A DNA stretch of 64,000 bases from an uncultured Lachnospiraceae bacterium (GTDB lineage: Bacteria; Bacillota; Clostridia; Lachnospirales; Lachnospiraceae): positions 1 through 64,000 of the forward strand of contig CATKXE010000007.1 in NCBI GenBank assembly GCA_949840465.1, given 5' to 3'. Both the position numbers and the translations under genes were made by a program. Numbering within the stretch: position 1 is the stretch's first letter; each line of letters starts with the position of its first letter. The notes under the pieces were generated by a model, which was not told where the DNA came from, ran no database searches, and was given only the letters and a program-made list of their open reading frames with translations. This document shows, piece after piece, positions 53,677 through 62,522 of this stretch.

Positions 53677-55542
53677 ATGAACAGATTTGATATTATAAAT
53701 AGGATTGGCGATCAATACCGTATAGGTAATACTGAAACTGGTGAGTTCAGCTATACACAAGCCTTGAAAACTGTTGGTAAAGATATTAGGGATTACCAAA
53801 AAGCCACAACAGGAACCCAACACCAGTTTCTGGATATTCGTTTTGAAAACGAACGACTTACTGTTCTTGTAGAATGCAAAAATAAATTCAGTCGTTGGGA
53901 CAAGGCAAAAATTCAAGGGCAATTGCAAGACTATGTGCGTTTTGAGAAAGCATATTCCGATAAAAAGATTGTCGCTATACTTGCTGAAACCGACGGAGAC
54001 GATGTATGGGTATGGTATGGTCAGTCTGTTATTATCGATGACGAACACCGTAGGGAAGAAGAGACCGTCCTTCGCCCATTTGAAGAATATGAAAATTTGT
54101 GCTTTGGTAGAGTTAACGACAAAATTAAGGTTGTTGATTCTATTAAAACACTTAACGAAAAGCTTCATTCTGATGGCATCAACGAGAAATTACGCAGTCA
54201 ATTTGTTGGTACTTGCCTTCTTGCACTAAAAAACGGTCTTGTTTATAAAAATGTAAAAGAAACGTTGGATCCGAAAACGGGAAAGAAGCTTGTGCCTGAA
54301 AGAGTTGTTTTGAAGAGTGTCAAAGATATTCTTGAAGGTTTGCTAACCCGTGGTGGTAGCCTGAATAAGGCTGGAAAACTTGCTGTATTGAACAGTAAAG
54401 TCCTTGATGACCAAGATGTTACAAGCCTGACCTATAAAGAACTCGAAGATATACTGCAATTTATCGACAATAATGTGGTTCCATATATCAATGATAAAAG
54501 TACAGCAGGACAGGACTTACTGAATTTGTTTTTTACAACATTCAACAAATATGTTGGTAAATCCGATAAGAACCAGGCATTTACACCTGATCATATTTGC
54601 GATTTTATGAGCAAGGCAGTTGGCGTAAATAAAAACTCTCGTGTTTTGGATCCCTGTTGCGGAAGTGGAGCTTTCCTTGTCAGAGCAATGACAGATGCAA
54701 TGGATGATTGCGACACTGAAGAAGAACGTGAAGAAGTAAAGAAAAATCAAATTTTCGGCATTGAATATGAGGAAGGTGCATTTGGTTTGTCCTCAACTAA
54801 TATGCTAATTCACGGTGACGGCAACTCTAATGTTGTTCAGGATTCTATGTTTAAACGAGCTAATTGGATTGCAGAAAACAATATTAACATCGTATTAATG
54901 AATCCACCATACAACGCTACTAAAAAATGCTGCGACCCGGATTATACAAAGAGATGGGCTGCAAAGAAAAAGGAAGACCCATCTAAGGGACTGCACTTTG
55001 TTGAATGGGTAGCTCGTCACGTTCCTTCTACTTGTAAAATGGCGGTTTTGCTTCCTATGCAGGCAGCTATAGGTAATGCTGGTGATGTAAAAGACTTCAA
55101 AAAGAAAATGCTGGATAACTATACTCTTGATGCAGTGTTTTCTCTTCCCGTGGAAATGTTTTATCCCGGCGCTGCAGCGGTTGCCTGCTGTATGATTTTT
55201 GACCTTTCGCAGAAACACGAAAAAGCAAATAAAGATACTTTCTTTGGTTATTTCAAAGACGATAAATTTATAAAGAGAAAAGGGCTTGGTCGTATTGAGC
55301 GCACTGATTCCGATGGGAATAGCTTATGGGTTAAGACGAAGGAACAGTGGCTTAACCTTTATAAGAATAAGAGAGAGGTTCCGGGCTTATCTGTTATGCA
55401 CCGTGTTACTTGGAAAGATGAGTGGCTTGCAGAAGCATATATGGAAACTGATTATAGTACATTACAGGAGGCTGATTTCCAAAAAGTACTTAATGATTAC
55501 TTATCGTATCTTGTGAAAAGCGGAGGGGTAATCAATGATTGA
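53677..55542 (+). CDS. BcgI-like restriction-modification subunit: nuclease fused to N6-adenine methylase
   Basis: The 621-aa protein joins an N-terminal PD-(D/E)XK-type nuclease (about residues 1-150; Asp53 in FLDIRF, then VECKNK with Glu66 and Lys68) to a helical linker and a HsdM-like methylase (about 270-540). The methylase shows QAFTPDHICDFM, motif I DPCCGSG (325-331) and the catalytic NPPY (409-412). One chain carrying cutting and methylation plus a separate S subunit is the BcgI (type IIB) plan. There is no HsdR helicase. It has an AGGAGG site and overlaps the S gene by 8 nt. Confidence 0.88.
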   Translation: MNRFDIINRIGDQYRIGNTETGEFSYTQALKTVGKDIRDYQKATTGTQHQFLDIRFENERLTVLVECKNKFSRWDKAKIQGQLQDYVRFEKAYSDKKIVAILAETDGDDVWVWYGQSVIIDDEHRREEETVLRPFEEYENLCFGRVNDKIKVVDSIKTLNEKLHSDGINEKLRSQFVGTCLLALKNGLVYKNVKETLDPKTGKKLVPERVVLKSVKDILEGLLTRGGSLNKAGKLAVLNSKVLDDQDVTSLTYKELEDILQFIDNNVVPYINDKSTAGQDLLNLFFTTFNKYVGKSDKNQAFTPDHICDFMSKAVGVNKNSRVLDPCCGSGAFLVRAMTDAMDDCDTEEEREEVKKNQIFGIEYEEGAFGLSSTNMLIHGDGNSNVVQDSMFKRANWIAENNINIVLMNPPYNATKKCCDPDYTKRWAAKKKEDPSKGLHFVEWVARHVPSTCKMAVLLPMQAAIGNAGDVKDFKKKMLDNYTLDAVFSLPVEMFYPGAAAVACCMIFDLSQKHEKANKDTFFGYFKDDKFIKRKGLGRIERTDSDGNSLWVKTKEQWLNLYKNKREVPGLSVMHRVTWKDEWLAEAYMETDYSTLQEADFQKVLNDYLSYLVKSGGVIND

Positions 55543-56599
55543 TACATCTCAATGGAAGTTTTTTGATTTAATTGGCGATAACGGAATATTTAGAATTGAG
55601 TCTTGCAAGTGTAGTAATGCAGGAGAACTTCTGGAAGACGGAACAGATATTGAATATATCGGTGCTAAAAAAGATGATAATGGGGTTATGACTCTTGTTA
55701 AGTACAACCAAAACCTTGTTACGAAAGGGAATTGTATTATTTTTATTTGCGATGGACAGGGCTCAGTAGGATATGCCAATTATATAAATCACGATTTTAT
55801 AGGCTCAACTACATTGTCTGCAGGTTATAATAGTCATTTGAATGAGAAAAATGGCTTGTTTATAGTTACTGTCCTTGATCTGGAGCGTTATAGATATTCA
55901 TTTGGACGCAAATATAAGCCCAATTTACCAAAGGCAAAAATCAAATTACCTTCTACCCCTACTGGTGAGCCAGATTGGGCGTATATGGAAAAATATATTG
56001 ATTCTTTGAGCTTTCATCCAATAACAACAAGTATACATAAAGGCAATTCAGTTTTGTTGGATACAAAAGAGTGGAAAAAGTTTTATCTACACAAGCTATT
56101 TGTTGCAAGTATGGGTAACGGTATTGATGCCATTCTTACCACAAGCGATGACCCCAAATACAATTATGTTTCCCGGGATAGCAACGGAAATGGTGTAGTG
56201 GGATTCGTAGATGAGATTGAGGGTGAAGAACCTTTTCCTGCTGGGGCAATGTCATTAGCTTTGGGCGGAAGTTTTTTGGGGTCTTGCTTTATTCAGAAGA
56301 AAACATTCTATACTGCTCAAAATGTTGCTGTACTACAAGAAAAGATTCCTTTAACTAATCATACAAAGTTGTTTATTGCAACGCTTATTAGAAACGAATG
56401 TAAGATAAAATATCAAGCGTTTGGTCGAGAACTTAATGCACATTTTCGAAAAGATTTTACCATTAAGTTGCCTGTTAAGTCCGATGCAAACGGTATAGTG
56501 TATAATGAAACGCATGAGTTTTCGGACGAGGGCTATATTCCTGATTGGGATTGGATGGACAAATATATGAAATCCTTGCCGTATAGTGACAGGATATAG
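55535..56599 (+). CDS. Restriction-modification specificity subunit, BcgB-like
   Basis: The 354-aa protein has two target-recognition halves. The first (about residues 5-160) begins SQWKFFDLIGDNGIF and ends at EPDWAYMEKYIDSL; the second (about 178-350) begins TKEWKKFYLHKLF and ends at IPDWDWMDKYMKSL. Each half closes with the same (P)DW-M-KY-SL helix, the usual internal repeat of S subunits. It would bring the fused nuclease-methylase to a two-part DNA site. Its size is close to BcgB and shorter than many type I S proteins. It overlaps the upstream gene by 8 nt. Confidence 0.87.
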   Translation: MIDTSQWKFFDLIGDNGIFRIESCKCSNAGELLEDGTDIEYIGAKKDDNGVMTLVKYNQNLVTKGNCIIFICDGQGSVGYANYINHDFIGSTTLSAGYNSHLNEKNGLFIVTVLDLERYRYSFGRKYKPNLPKAKIKLPSTPTGEPDWAYMEKYIDSLSFHPITTSIHKGNSVLLDTKEWKKFYLHKLFVASMGNGIDAILTTSDDPKYNYVSRDSNGNGVVGFVDEIEGEEPFPAGAMSLALGGSFLGSCFIQKKTFYTAQNVAVLQEKIPLTNHTKLFIATLIRNECKIKYQAFGRELNAHFRKDFTIKLPVKSDANGIVYNETHEFSDEGYIPDWDWMDKYMKSLPYSDRI

Positions 56600-56613
56600 A
56601 AGGAGGCACATTG

Positions 56614-56667
56614 ATGAACGAATTGCGAATGACAGCGCTTCCTGTTGCTGAAATTACTATAATGTAA
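56614..56667 (+). pseudogene. 17-codon ORF stub at the right edge of the island
   Basis: A strong AAGGAGG site precedes ATG and a 17-codon ORF, MNELRMTALPVAEITIM, that stops at 56667. Such a good ribosome site 15 nt after the S gene suggests a further gene of the operon whose body was lost by deletion or by the junction with the polysaccharide locus. A genuine micropeptide is possible but less likely. Confidence 0.45.
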
Positions 56668-56826
56668 ATTAACCGTTGCCCCTATATTCCTATGGATTTA
56701 TTTTTTTTCGATTGGGAGAAGCTACTTCCTTATGTAGCCTCCCCCTTGTGCGGCTCTTTTTTTGTGGCTGCGCTGATACAAAGAAGAAGGATGCAGGCTG
56801 CTTCCCGGGGGAGACTGGCGTAAATA
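56668..56826. other. Right junction of the AT-rich island
   Basis: No gene was seen in this 159-nt stretch. It has an imperfect hairpin GGGAG-aa-GCTAC/GTAGC-CTCCC (56714-56743) followed by T-rich sequence, then GC-richer bases up to the minus-strand stop codon at 56827. The change in composition places the island edge about here. Confidence 0.5.
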
Positions 56827-58863
56827 TCATTCGATCACCAGTACTTCCGGGAGATGTGCATAATAATCGTAATCCACGATATCAGCCGAAACCTGTATCT
56901 TATTTTCTACAATGGCGCTTACCTCTGCAATATAGTCTTCTTCGGTCTCTTCATCGTCAAAAGACGCCCCTTCAAAGGGGGTAAATTCTTCTGTAGAATT
57001 CTGATAAATGCCTTTTCCGGTTATCCAGCTTCTGTCCGGGAATATGACGAACTGCTCCGCATCGGACAGGATATCGCGTCCGGCCAGCAATCGGGAGTCG
57101 TATTCCAGCCCCATCAGGTTCGCTACTGTGGGGAAGATATCAATACTGCTGCAGTATTTGGGGACTTCAACCGGTTCCTGCATGGATGCAGACCAGACCA
57201 CCAGAGAACTGTGATACCATTCCAGGCTATCCTCAAGGTCTTCCCCCGCCAGTTCACTGCACATGTCCTGAAAACCATAAGGAATATGATCCGGCCCGAT
57301 TACAAATAATGTGTGATCCAGCATTCCTTTTTCCTCCAGCCGTTCGATCAGATATTCTACCGCCAGTTCCAGTTCATAATTGCAGGCCAGATATTTTTTT
57401 GCTTCATCGGAATAGGGAAGGTCTTTCACCAGATCCCAGTGCCTGGCCGACATATCATTGGAATCGTCATAGTTGGCGTGGCCGCTGAAGCTCATGTAAT
57501 TCGTGTAGAAAGGCTCCAGTCCCGGATCCCCATATACATCGAATGTATCTGACACCAGTTTGAGATCCGACTGGGGCCAGAGGACCTTGCCGTCTTCGTG
57601 CGTTTCAAACTGATATCCGCCGTTGCCCGCAGCATACCATTCGAATCCCATATTGGGATGGGATTTATTCCTGAAATAAAAATCATGGAGATAGCTGTGG
57701 AAAGCCCGGACTCCATATCCTTCTTTCAATAGCAGCCGGCTTAATGTAAACTGCATGTTATTTTCATTTTCCCCGGTCTCCACCATGCTGAAGGGGCCGC
57801 TTTCCTTGGGGATCAGCCCGGTCAGGTTGGCGAATTCACCGCCGATGGTGCTTCCGTTCCACAGAGGCGTATAGTAATTTTCAAAGACAAACCCTTCATG
57901 GAGGAGTTTGTACAGGGTCGGGGTCAGGTCCTCACGAACCGCGTATTTCCACCATCCTTCCGCAGTAATGAAGATCAGGTTGTATCCTTCAAACATCCCG
58001 GTATACGCATTCTGATAGGTAGGATCCTCATTCTTCATATATTCATGAAGGGATCGGATTTTTTTATTCGTGGTGTGGCTTATCAGCATATCAAAATCAT
58101 AGTCGATCATATTGGGTTCCCTGGCTTCGCCCTCTTCCTCTCCTGCGCTGCCCTGGTCAATCACGTTGCTGTTGTCCATCATCCCATAGAACAGCGAGTC
58201 GTATCCGGTCAGCCCCTTCAATGTGACCCGGAAGAAATCCTGGGAAATCCCTGTGAAAAGCCCCAGGGTCTGGATATTGTGATTAATCTGGGTGCTGTAA
58301 AAATAAGTATACAGGGGGGATTTCAGTCCAGTTCCAAAGGGCAGCAGGCAGAAAAGGCCTGCTATATATAGAAGGAAAGCGGCGGCCCAGCCTTTTTTGA
58401 CCGTACGTTTGGAAACGGGGTTGCAGATCAATTTGAACACGCATAAAAAAGCGTACAGGACGCAGGGGAGGAAGCATACGATCAGCTTTCCAGTATGTTT
58501 CCCAATATATTCAAACAGTACATTCTGAAAATCCACTGCATTGCCGGCCATCGCGATGCTGCTGAAAGGAGCCAGGAGCGTGTGGAAAATACCGTAATAG
58601 ATCATCTCCATGACGCAGAAAGCGCATACGAGAAAGGTAATGAGCGCTCCGATTGCGATATTGAGCCTCCGGGAGAAACAGGAGCATAAAAAAGCCGCAA
58701 ATATTACCACAGGAAGACATAATATGAACGGGATCAGGATATTGCCATCTTTAAATATGTTCAAATGTAAATAAATCTCACTGAAACTATATAGAAATAA
58801 AAACCAAAGAATAGTAAATGCGGCTGGCCTTAATACCAGGACTTTTTGACTGTGCAACTGCAT
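56827..58863 (-). CDS. LTA synthase family sulfatase-fold membrane enzyme
   Basis: The 678-aa protein has five or six hydrophobic helices (residues 1-200) and an extracellular alkaline-phosphatase/sulfatase-like domain (about 285-610). Metal and nucleophile motifs are IFITAEGWW (Glu), the Thr in NGSTIGGEFANLTG, and IGPDHIPYG (Asp-His). The family transfers glycerol-phosphate or phosphoethanolamine to lipids or glycans, so here it could decorate the surface polymer or make lipoteichoic acid. It is the only minus-strand gene within this part of the locus, starting opposite rfbB and ending at the island. Confidence 0.92.
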   Translation of the reverse strand: MQLHSQKVLVLRPAAFTILWFLFLYSFSEIYLHLNIFKDGNILIPFILCLPVVIFAAFLCSCFSRRLNIAIGALITFLVCAFCVMEMIYYGIFHTLLAPFSSIAMAGNAVDFQNVLFEYIGKHTGKLIVCFLPCVLYAFLCVFKLICNPVSKRTVKKGWAAAFLLYIAGLFCLLPFGTGLKSPLYTYFYSTQINHNIQTLGLFTGISQDFFRVTLKGLTGYDSLFYGMMDNSNVIDQGSAGEEEGEAREPNMIDYDFDMLISHTTNKKIRSLHEYMKNEDPTYQNAYTGMFEGYNLIFITAEGWWKYAVREDLTPTLYKLLHEGFVFENYYTPLWNGSTIGGEFANLTGLIPKESGPFSMVETGENENNMQFTLSRLLLKEGYGVRAFHSYLHDFYFRNKSHPNMGFEWYAAGNGGYQFETHEDGKVLWPQSDLKLVSDTFDVYGDPGLEPFYTNYMSFSGHANYDDSNDMSARHWDLVKDLPYSDEAKKYLACNYELELAVEYLIERLEEKGMLDHTLFVIGPDHIPYGFQDMCSELAGEDLEDSLEWYHSSLVVWSASMQEPVEVPKYCSSIDIFPTVANLMGLEYDSRLLAGRDILSDAEQFVIFPDRSWITGKGIYQNSTEEFTPFEGASFDDEETEEDYIAEVSAIVENKIQVSADIVDYDYYAHLPEVLVIE

Positions 58864-58974
58864 TTTATATGATCTCCTTATCTAAGGTTAAGGTGCGCAG
58901 GGAACTGGGTACGCCATGATTCCATGCGGCTCCCTGAAAAGTCCCACAAAAAGCGGGGCAAAAAAACAATATTT

Positions 58975-59003
58975 ATGCTACATTATAATGTCAGAAATGT
59001 CAA
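58975..59003 (-). promoter_or_regulatory. Promoter of the LTA-synthase-like gene
   Basis: On the minus strand a perfect TTGACA (58998-59003) and TAGCAT (58975-58980) are 17 nt apart. A TATAAT sits between them but is too close to that -35. The start codon is about 110 nt downstream. Confidence 0.55.
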
Positions 59004-59052
59004 TGAAATATTCAGTTTTTCCAGAGCCAAAAAGAATTAAGGTTTACAAGAG

Positions 59053-59081
59053 TTGATTTTGTGCAATACTAATGCTATAAT
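59053..59081 (+). promoter_or_regulatory. Promoter of the rfbB operon
   Basis: TTGATT (59053-59058) and a perfect TATAAT (59076-59081) are separated by 17 nt, about 58 nt before rfbB. The region 58864-59138 thus carries divergent promoters. Confidence 0.8.
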
Positions 59082-59138
59082 TGGAAAATAATCAGGAAAT
59101 GGAAAAAATAAGAAGATGTAATTGATGGAGGAGAGACT

Positions 59139-60221
59139 ATGCGGACGTACCTTGTAACCGGCGGCGCCGGATTTATTGGTTCTAATTATATACATTATAT
59201 GTTAAAAAAATATCAGGATGAGATCCGGATTATCAATGTAGACAAGCTGACCTATGCGGGCAATCTGGAGAATCTGAAGGGCGTGGAGGGCCGCGGCAAC
59301 TATACATTTATCAAGGCGGATATCTGTGATTCCGGCGCGATCCGCCGGATTTTTGCGGAATATGATATTGACAGGGTGGTTCATTTTGCGGCGGAGAGCC
59401 ATGTGGATCGGAGTATCCGGGATCCGGAAGTGTTCGTGAAGACGAATGTGCTGGGAACCCTGGTTATGCTCAATGCGGCGAAAGAAGCCTGGGAACTTCC
59501 GGATGGGACATTTAAGGAAGGCAAGAAGTTCCTTCATGTATCCACAGACGAGGTGTATGGATCTTTGGAGGATGAGAATGCGTATTTCTATGAGACTACG
59601 CCATATGATCCGCACAGCCCGTATTCTGCCAGCAAAGCATCGTCGGATATGCTGGTGAAGTCCTATATGGATACTTACAGATTTCCGGCGAATATCACGA
59701 ACTGCAGCAATAACTACGGACCCTACCAGTTCCCGGAAAAGCTGATCCCATTGATTATTCATAATGCGCTGCAGGGCAGGAAGCTGCCGGTATACGGCGA
59801 CGGCAAGAATGTCCGTGACTGGCTTTATGTGGAAGACCATGCAAAAGGGATCGATATGGTCCAGGAAAAGGGACGCCTCTTTGAGACTTACAATATCGGC
59901 GGCCATAATGAGAAGCAGAATATCCAGATCATCCATATTATTCTTGATACGCTTCAGGAGATGCTGCCAGAGGAAGACCCCAGGAGAGAGCTGGTCAGTG
60001 AAGGGCTGATTACCTATGTGGAAGACCGCAAAGGGCACGACAGGCGTTACGCAATAGCGCCGGATAAGATTAAGGCGGAAATAGGCTGGTATCCTGAGAC
60101 GAAGTTTGAAGACGGAATCAGGAGGACGATCCAGTGGTTTTTTGAACACGAAGAATGGATGAAGAATGTTACAAGCGGGGACTATCAGAAATACTATGAA
60201 GAGATGTATTGCGGGAAGTAA
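59139..60221 (+). CDS. rfbB: dTDP-glucose 4,6-dehydratase
   Basis: The 360-aa short-chain dehydrogenase family enzyme turns dTDP-glucose into dTDP-4-keto-6-deoxyglucose. It shows the NAD motif [11 protein letters not shown] (about residues 6-16), STDEVYG with the active-site Asp-Glu (about 134-140), and the YSASKAS catalytic Tyr/Lys (about 162-168). The start has TGGAGGAGAG upstream. It comes before rfbA and rfbC, completing three of the four steps to dTDP-rhamnose. The fourth gene, rfbD, is not in the window. The keto sugar could instead feed the DegT aminotransferase upstream. Confidence 0.97.
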   Translation: MRTYLVTGGAGFIGSNYIHYMLKKYQDEIRIINVDKLTYAGNLENLKGVEGRGNYTFIKADICDSGAIRRIFAEYDIDRVVHFAAESHVDRSIRDPEVFVKTNVLGTLVMLNAAKEAWELPDGTFKEGKKFLHVSTDEVYGSLEDENAYFYETTPYDPHSPYSASKASSDMLVKSYMDTYRFPANITNCSNNYGPYQFPEKLIPLIIHNALQGRKLPVYGDGKNVRDWLYVEDHAKGIDMVQEKGRLFETYNIGGHNEKQNIQIIHIILDTLQEMLPEEDPRRELVSEGLITYVEDRKGHDRRYAIAPDKIKAEIGWYPETKFEDGIRRTIQWFFEHEEWMKNVTSGDYQKYYEEMYCGK

Positions 60222-60262
60222 CTCAGATCCCCGGTTCGATTTTACACAGGAGGTTTCATTTT

Positions 60263-61144
60263 ATGAAGGGAATTATTCTGGCAGGAGGCTCAGGGACAAG
60301 GCTTTACCCTCTGACTCAGGTGACAAGCAAGCAGCTCCTGCCGATTTATGACAAGCCCATGGTTTATTACCCGCTCAGTATTTTGATGGAGGCAGGAATC
60401 CGGGAGATCCTGATTATATCCACCCCGGAGGACACGCCGCGCTTCGAGGAACTTTTAGGAGACGGGGAGCAGTTCGGCATTCAGCTAAGCTATAAGGTAC
60501 AGCCTTCTCCGGATGGCCTGGCCCAGGCGTTTTTACTGGGGGAAGAGTTTATTGACGGGGATAGCTGCGCGATGATTCTTGGAGACAATATTTTCCACGG
60601 GCACGGGCTTAGAAAGCGTCTTAAAGCGGCAGCGGCGAAGGAGGAAGGCGCCACTGTATTCGGTTATTATGTGGACGACCCGGAGCGGTTTGGAGTGGTG
60701 GAATTTGACCGCGAGGGAAAGGCGGTCTCTCTGGAGGAGAAGCCGGAGCATCCCAAGTCCAATTATGCGGTGACAGGGCTGTATTTTTATGACAGCCATG
60801 TGGTGGAGTATGCAAAGCAGATTCAGCCCAGCGCCAGAGGGGAACTGGAGATTACGGATCTGAACCGCATCTATCTGGAAAAAGAGAATCTGGACGTGAC
60901 GCTTTTAGGGCAGGGATTTACCTGGCTGGATACAGGGACCCACGAGTCTCTGGTGGACGCCACCAACTTTATTAAGACAGTGGAGTCCCATCAGAACCGG
61001 AAGATTGCCTGCCTGGAAGAAATCGCGTATAACAACGGATGGATCGACGAGGAGAAATTAGGCCAGGCCTGCATGCTTTATCAGAAAAATCAGTACGGCA
61101 GATATCTGAAAGATGTATTGGACGGAAAATATATTGATCAATAA
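60263..61144 (+). CDS. rfbA: Glucose-1-phosphate thymidylyltransferase
   Basis: The 293-aa nucleotidyltransferase makes dTDP-glucose from glucose-1-phosphate and dTTP. It opens with [21 protein letters not shown], the family signature, then has [17 protein letters not shown] and [10 protein letters not shown]. The start at 60263 follows AGGAGG and removes 18 extra residues of the ORF-track version. Order and spacing with rfbB (41 nt) and rfbC (23 nt) show one operon. Confidence 0.97.
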   Translation: MKGIILAGGSGTRLYPLTQVTSKQLLPIYDKPMVYYPLSILMEAGIREILIISTPEDTPRFEELLGDGEQFGIQLSYKVQPSPDGLAQAFLLGEEFIDGDSCAMILGDNIFHGHGLRKRLKAAAAKEEGATVFGYYVDDPERFGVVEFDREGKAVSLEEKPEHPKSNYAVTGLYFYDSHVVEYAKQIQPSARGELEITDLNRIYLEKENLDVTLLGQGFTWLDTGTHESLVDATNFIKTVESHQNRKIACLEEIAYNNGWIDEEKLGQACMLYQKNQYGRYLKDVLDGKYIDQ

Positions 61145-61167
61145 AGAAACCAGAGAGGACTTACATT

Positions 61168-61716
61168 ATGGGAAAAATTACGGTTGAAACATGCGGCATT
61201 GAGGGACTGAAGGTGATTACCCCCACCGTGTTCGGAGATGAACGGGGATATTTTGTGGAGACTTATAACTATCAGGATTACGAAGCGGCAGGCATTGACA
61301 TGGAATTTGTGCAGGACAACCAGTCAGGCTCGAAAAAGGGCGTGCTGCGCGGACTGCATTTTCAGATTCACTATCCTCAGGACAAGCTTGTGCGGGTGAT
61401 CAACGGAGAAGTGTTTGACGTGGCGGTGGATCTTCGGGAAGGTTCTGCTACCTATGGAAAATGGCACGGGGTCGTCCTGTCTGCGGAGAATAAAAAGCAG
61501 TTTTTTATTCCAAAGGGTTTTGCGCATGGATTTCTGGTATTGTCGGATACTGCGGAATTTGCCTATAAGTGTACGGATTTTTATCATCCCAATGACGAAG
61601 GGGGCTTAAAATGGGATGATCCGGATATCGGAGTGGACTGGCCGATTCCAGAAGGCATGGAACTGACCATCTCAGAAAAGGATCAGCATTGGGGCGGCAT
61701 CAAAGATCTGAAGTAA
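61168..61716 (+). CDS. rfbC: dTDP-4-dehydrorhamnose 3,5-epimerase
   Basis: The 182-aa cupin-fold enzyme epimerises dTDP-4-keto-6-deoxyglucose to dTDP-4-keto-L-rhamnose. Motifs are GDERGYFVETYN, QDNQSGSKKGVLRGLHFQ with the catalytic His, and PKGFAHGFLVLSDTAEFAYKCTDFY. Length is typical. The start has an AGAGAGGA site. Its presence argues that the end product is a rhamnose-type sugar, even though rfbD is not seen before the window ends. It lies 19 nt ahead of the ABC exporter permease. Confidence 0.97.
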   Translation: MGKITVETCGIEGLKVITPTVFGDERGYFVETYNYQDYEAAGIDMEFVQDNQSGSKKGVLRGLHFQIHYPQDKLVRVINGEVFDVAVDLREGSATYGKWHGVVLSAENKKQFFIPKGFAHGFLVLSDTAEFAYKCTDFYHPNDEGGLKWDDPDIGVDWPIPEGMELTISEKDQHWGGIKDLK

Positions 61717-61735
61717 AGATTTCCGGAGGAAGATT

Positions 61736-62512
61736 GTGTCAACATATATCAAAAATTTTTTGAAATTTCAGCCCCTGCTGTCTGAGTTGGTTGCAAGGGA
61801 TGTAAAAATCAAATATAGGCGTTCTGTTCTGGGAGTGCTGTGGACGCTTTTGAACCCGCTTTGCATGATGGTGATTCTCTCGGTGGTATTTTCCAATATT
61901 TTCAAATTTGATGTGGAGAATTTTCCTTTATATGTCCTGAGCGGACAGGTGATTTTCAATTTTTTCAATGATGCGACAACCAGTTCCATGACGTCCATTA
62001 TCAGTAATGCGGCCCTGTTAAAAAAAATATATGTTCCGAAATATCTTTTTGTCCTGGCAAGGGTGTTTTCCAGCTTCATCAACCTGATGGCGTCTTTTAC
62101 CGCGCTTTTGCTTGTGATGGTGGCAGTCAGGGCGGAGCTGCACTGGACGTTAGTGTTATCCGCTATCCCGCTGCTGCTGGTGGTGGCGTTCTCGCTGGGC
62201 GTGGGAATGCTGCTGGCAGCCCTGACGGTGCGGTTCCGGGATATCATGCATTTATACTCTGTGTTTACCACAGGGCTTATGTACCTGACTCCGGTGATTT
62301 ATCCGATGTCCATGCTGCCCTCCGGGATCAAGTCTGTGGTGCTTTTAAATCCTCTGACCAATTATGTGACCATGTTCAGGGATTTGGCGTTTAACAGTAC
62401 GATTCCCTCCTTCGGTTCTATGATCCTGGGGATCGTGGAGTGTCTGGCTGCCATAGTTCTTGGGGTTTATGTATTCTATAAAAATCAGGATGAGTTCATA
62501 TTAAATATATAG
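61736..62512 (+). CDS. ABC-2 type polysaccharide/teichoic acid export permease
   Basis: The 258-aa protein has six hydrophobic helices and the ABC-2 pattern of TagG/Wzm, including LVARDVKIKYRRSVLGVLWTLLNP at the N-terminus. Together with the next gene product it moves a lipid-linked glycan across the membrane. It starts with a GTG after GGAGGA. It is 10 nt upstream of the ATPase gene. A Wzy-type polymerase and an ABC exporter are usually alternative routes, so their joint presence suggests two polymers or a mixed locus. Confidence 0.93.
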   Translation: MSTYIKNFLKFQPLLSELVARDVKIKYRRSVLGVLWTLLNPLCMMVILSVVFSNIFKFDVENFPLYVLSGQVIFNFFNDATTSSMTSIISNAALLKKIYVPKYLFVLARVFSSFINLMASFTALLLVMVAVRAELHWTLVLSAIPLLLVVAFSLGVGMLLAALTVRFRDIMHLYSVFTTGLMYLTPVIYPMSMLPSGIKSVVLLNPLTNYVTMFRDLAFNSTIPSFGSMILGIVECLAAIVLGVYVFYKNQDEFILNI

Positions 62513-62522
62513 GAGCGATAGT

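Noticed and set aside
59202-60149. 315-aa minus-strand ORF opposite rfbB
   Set aside because: It is a shadow of rfbB with no recognisable motif.
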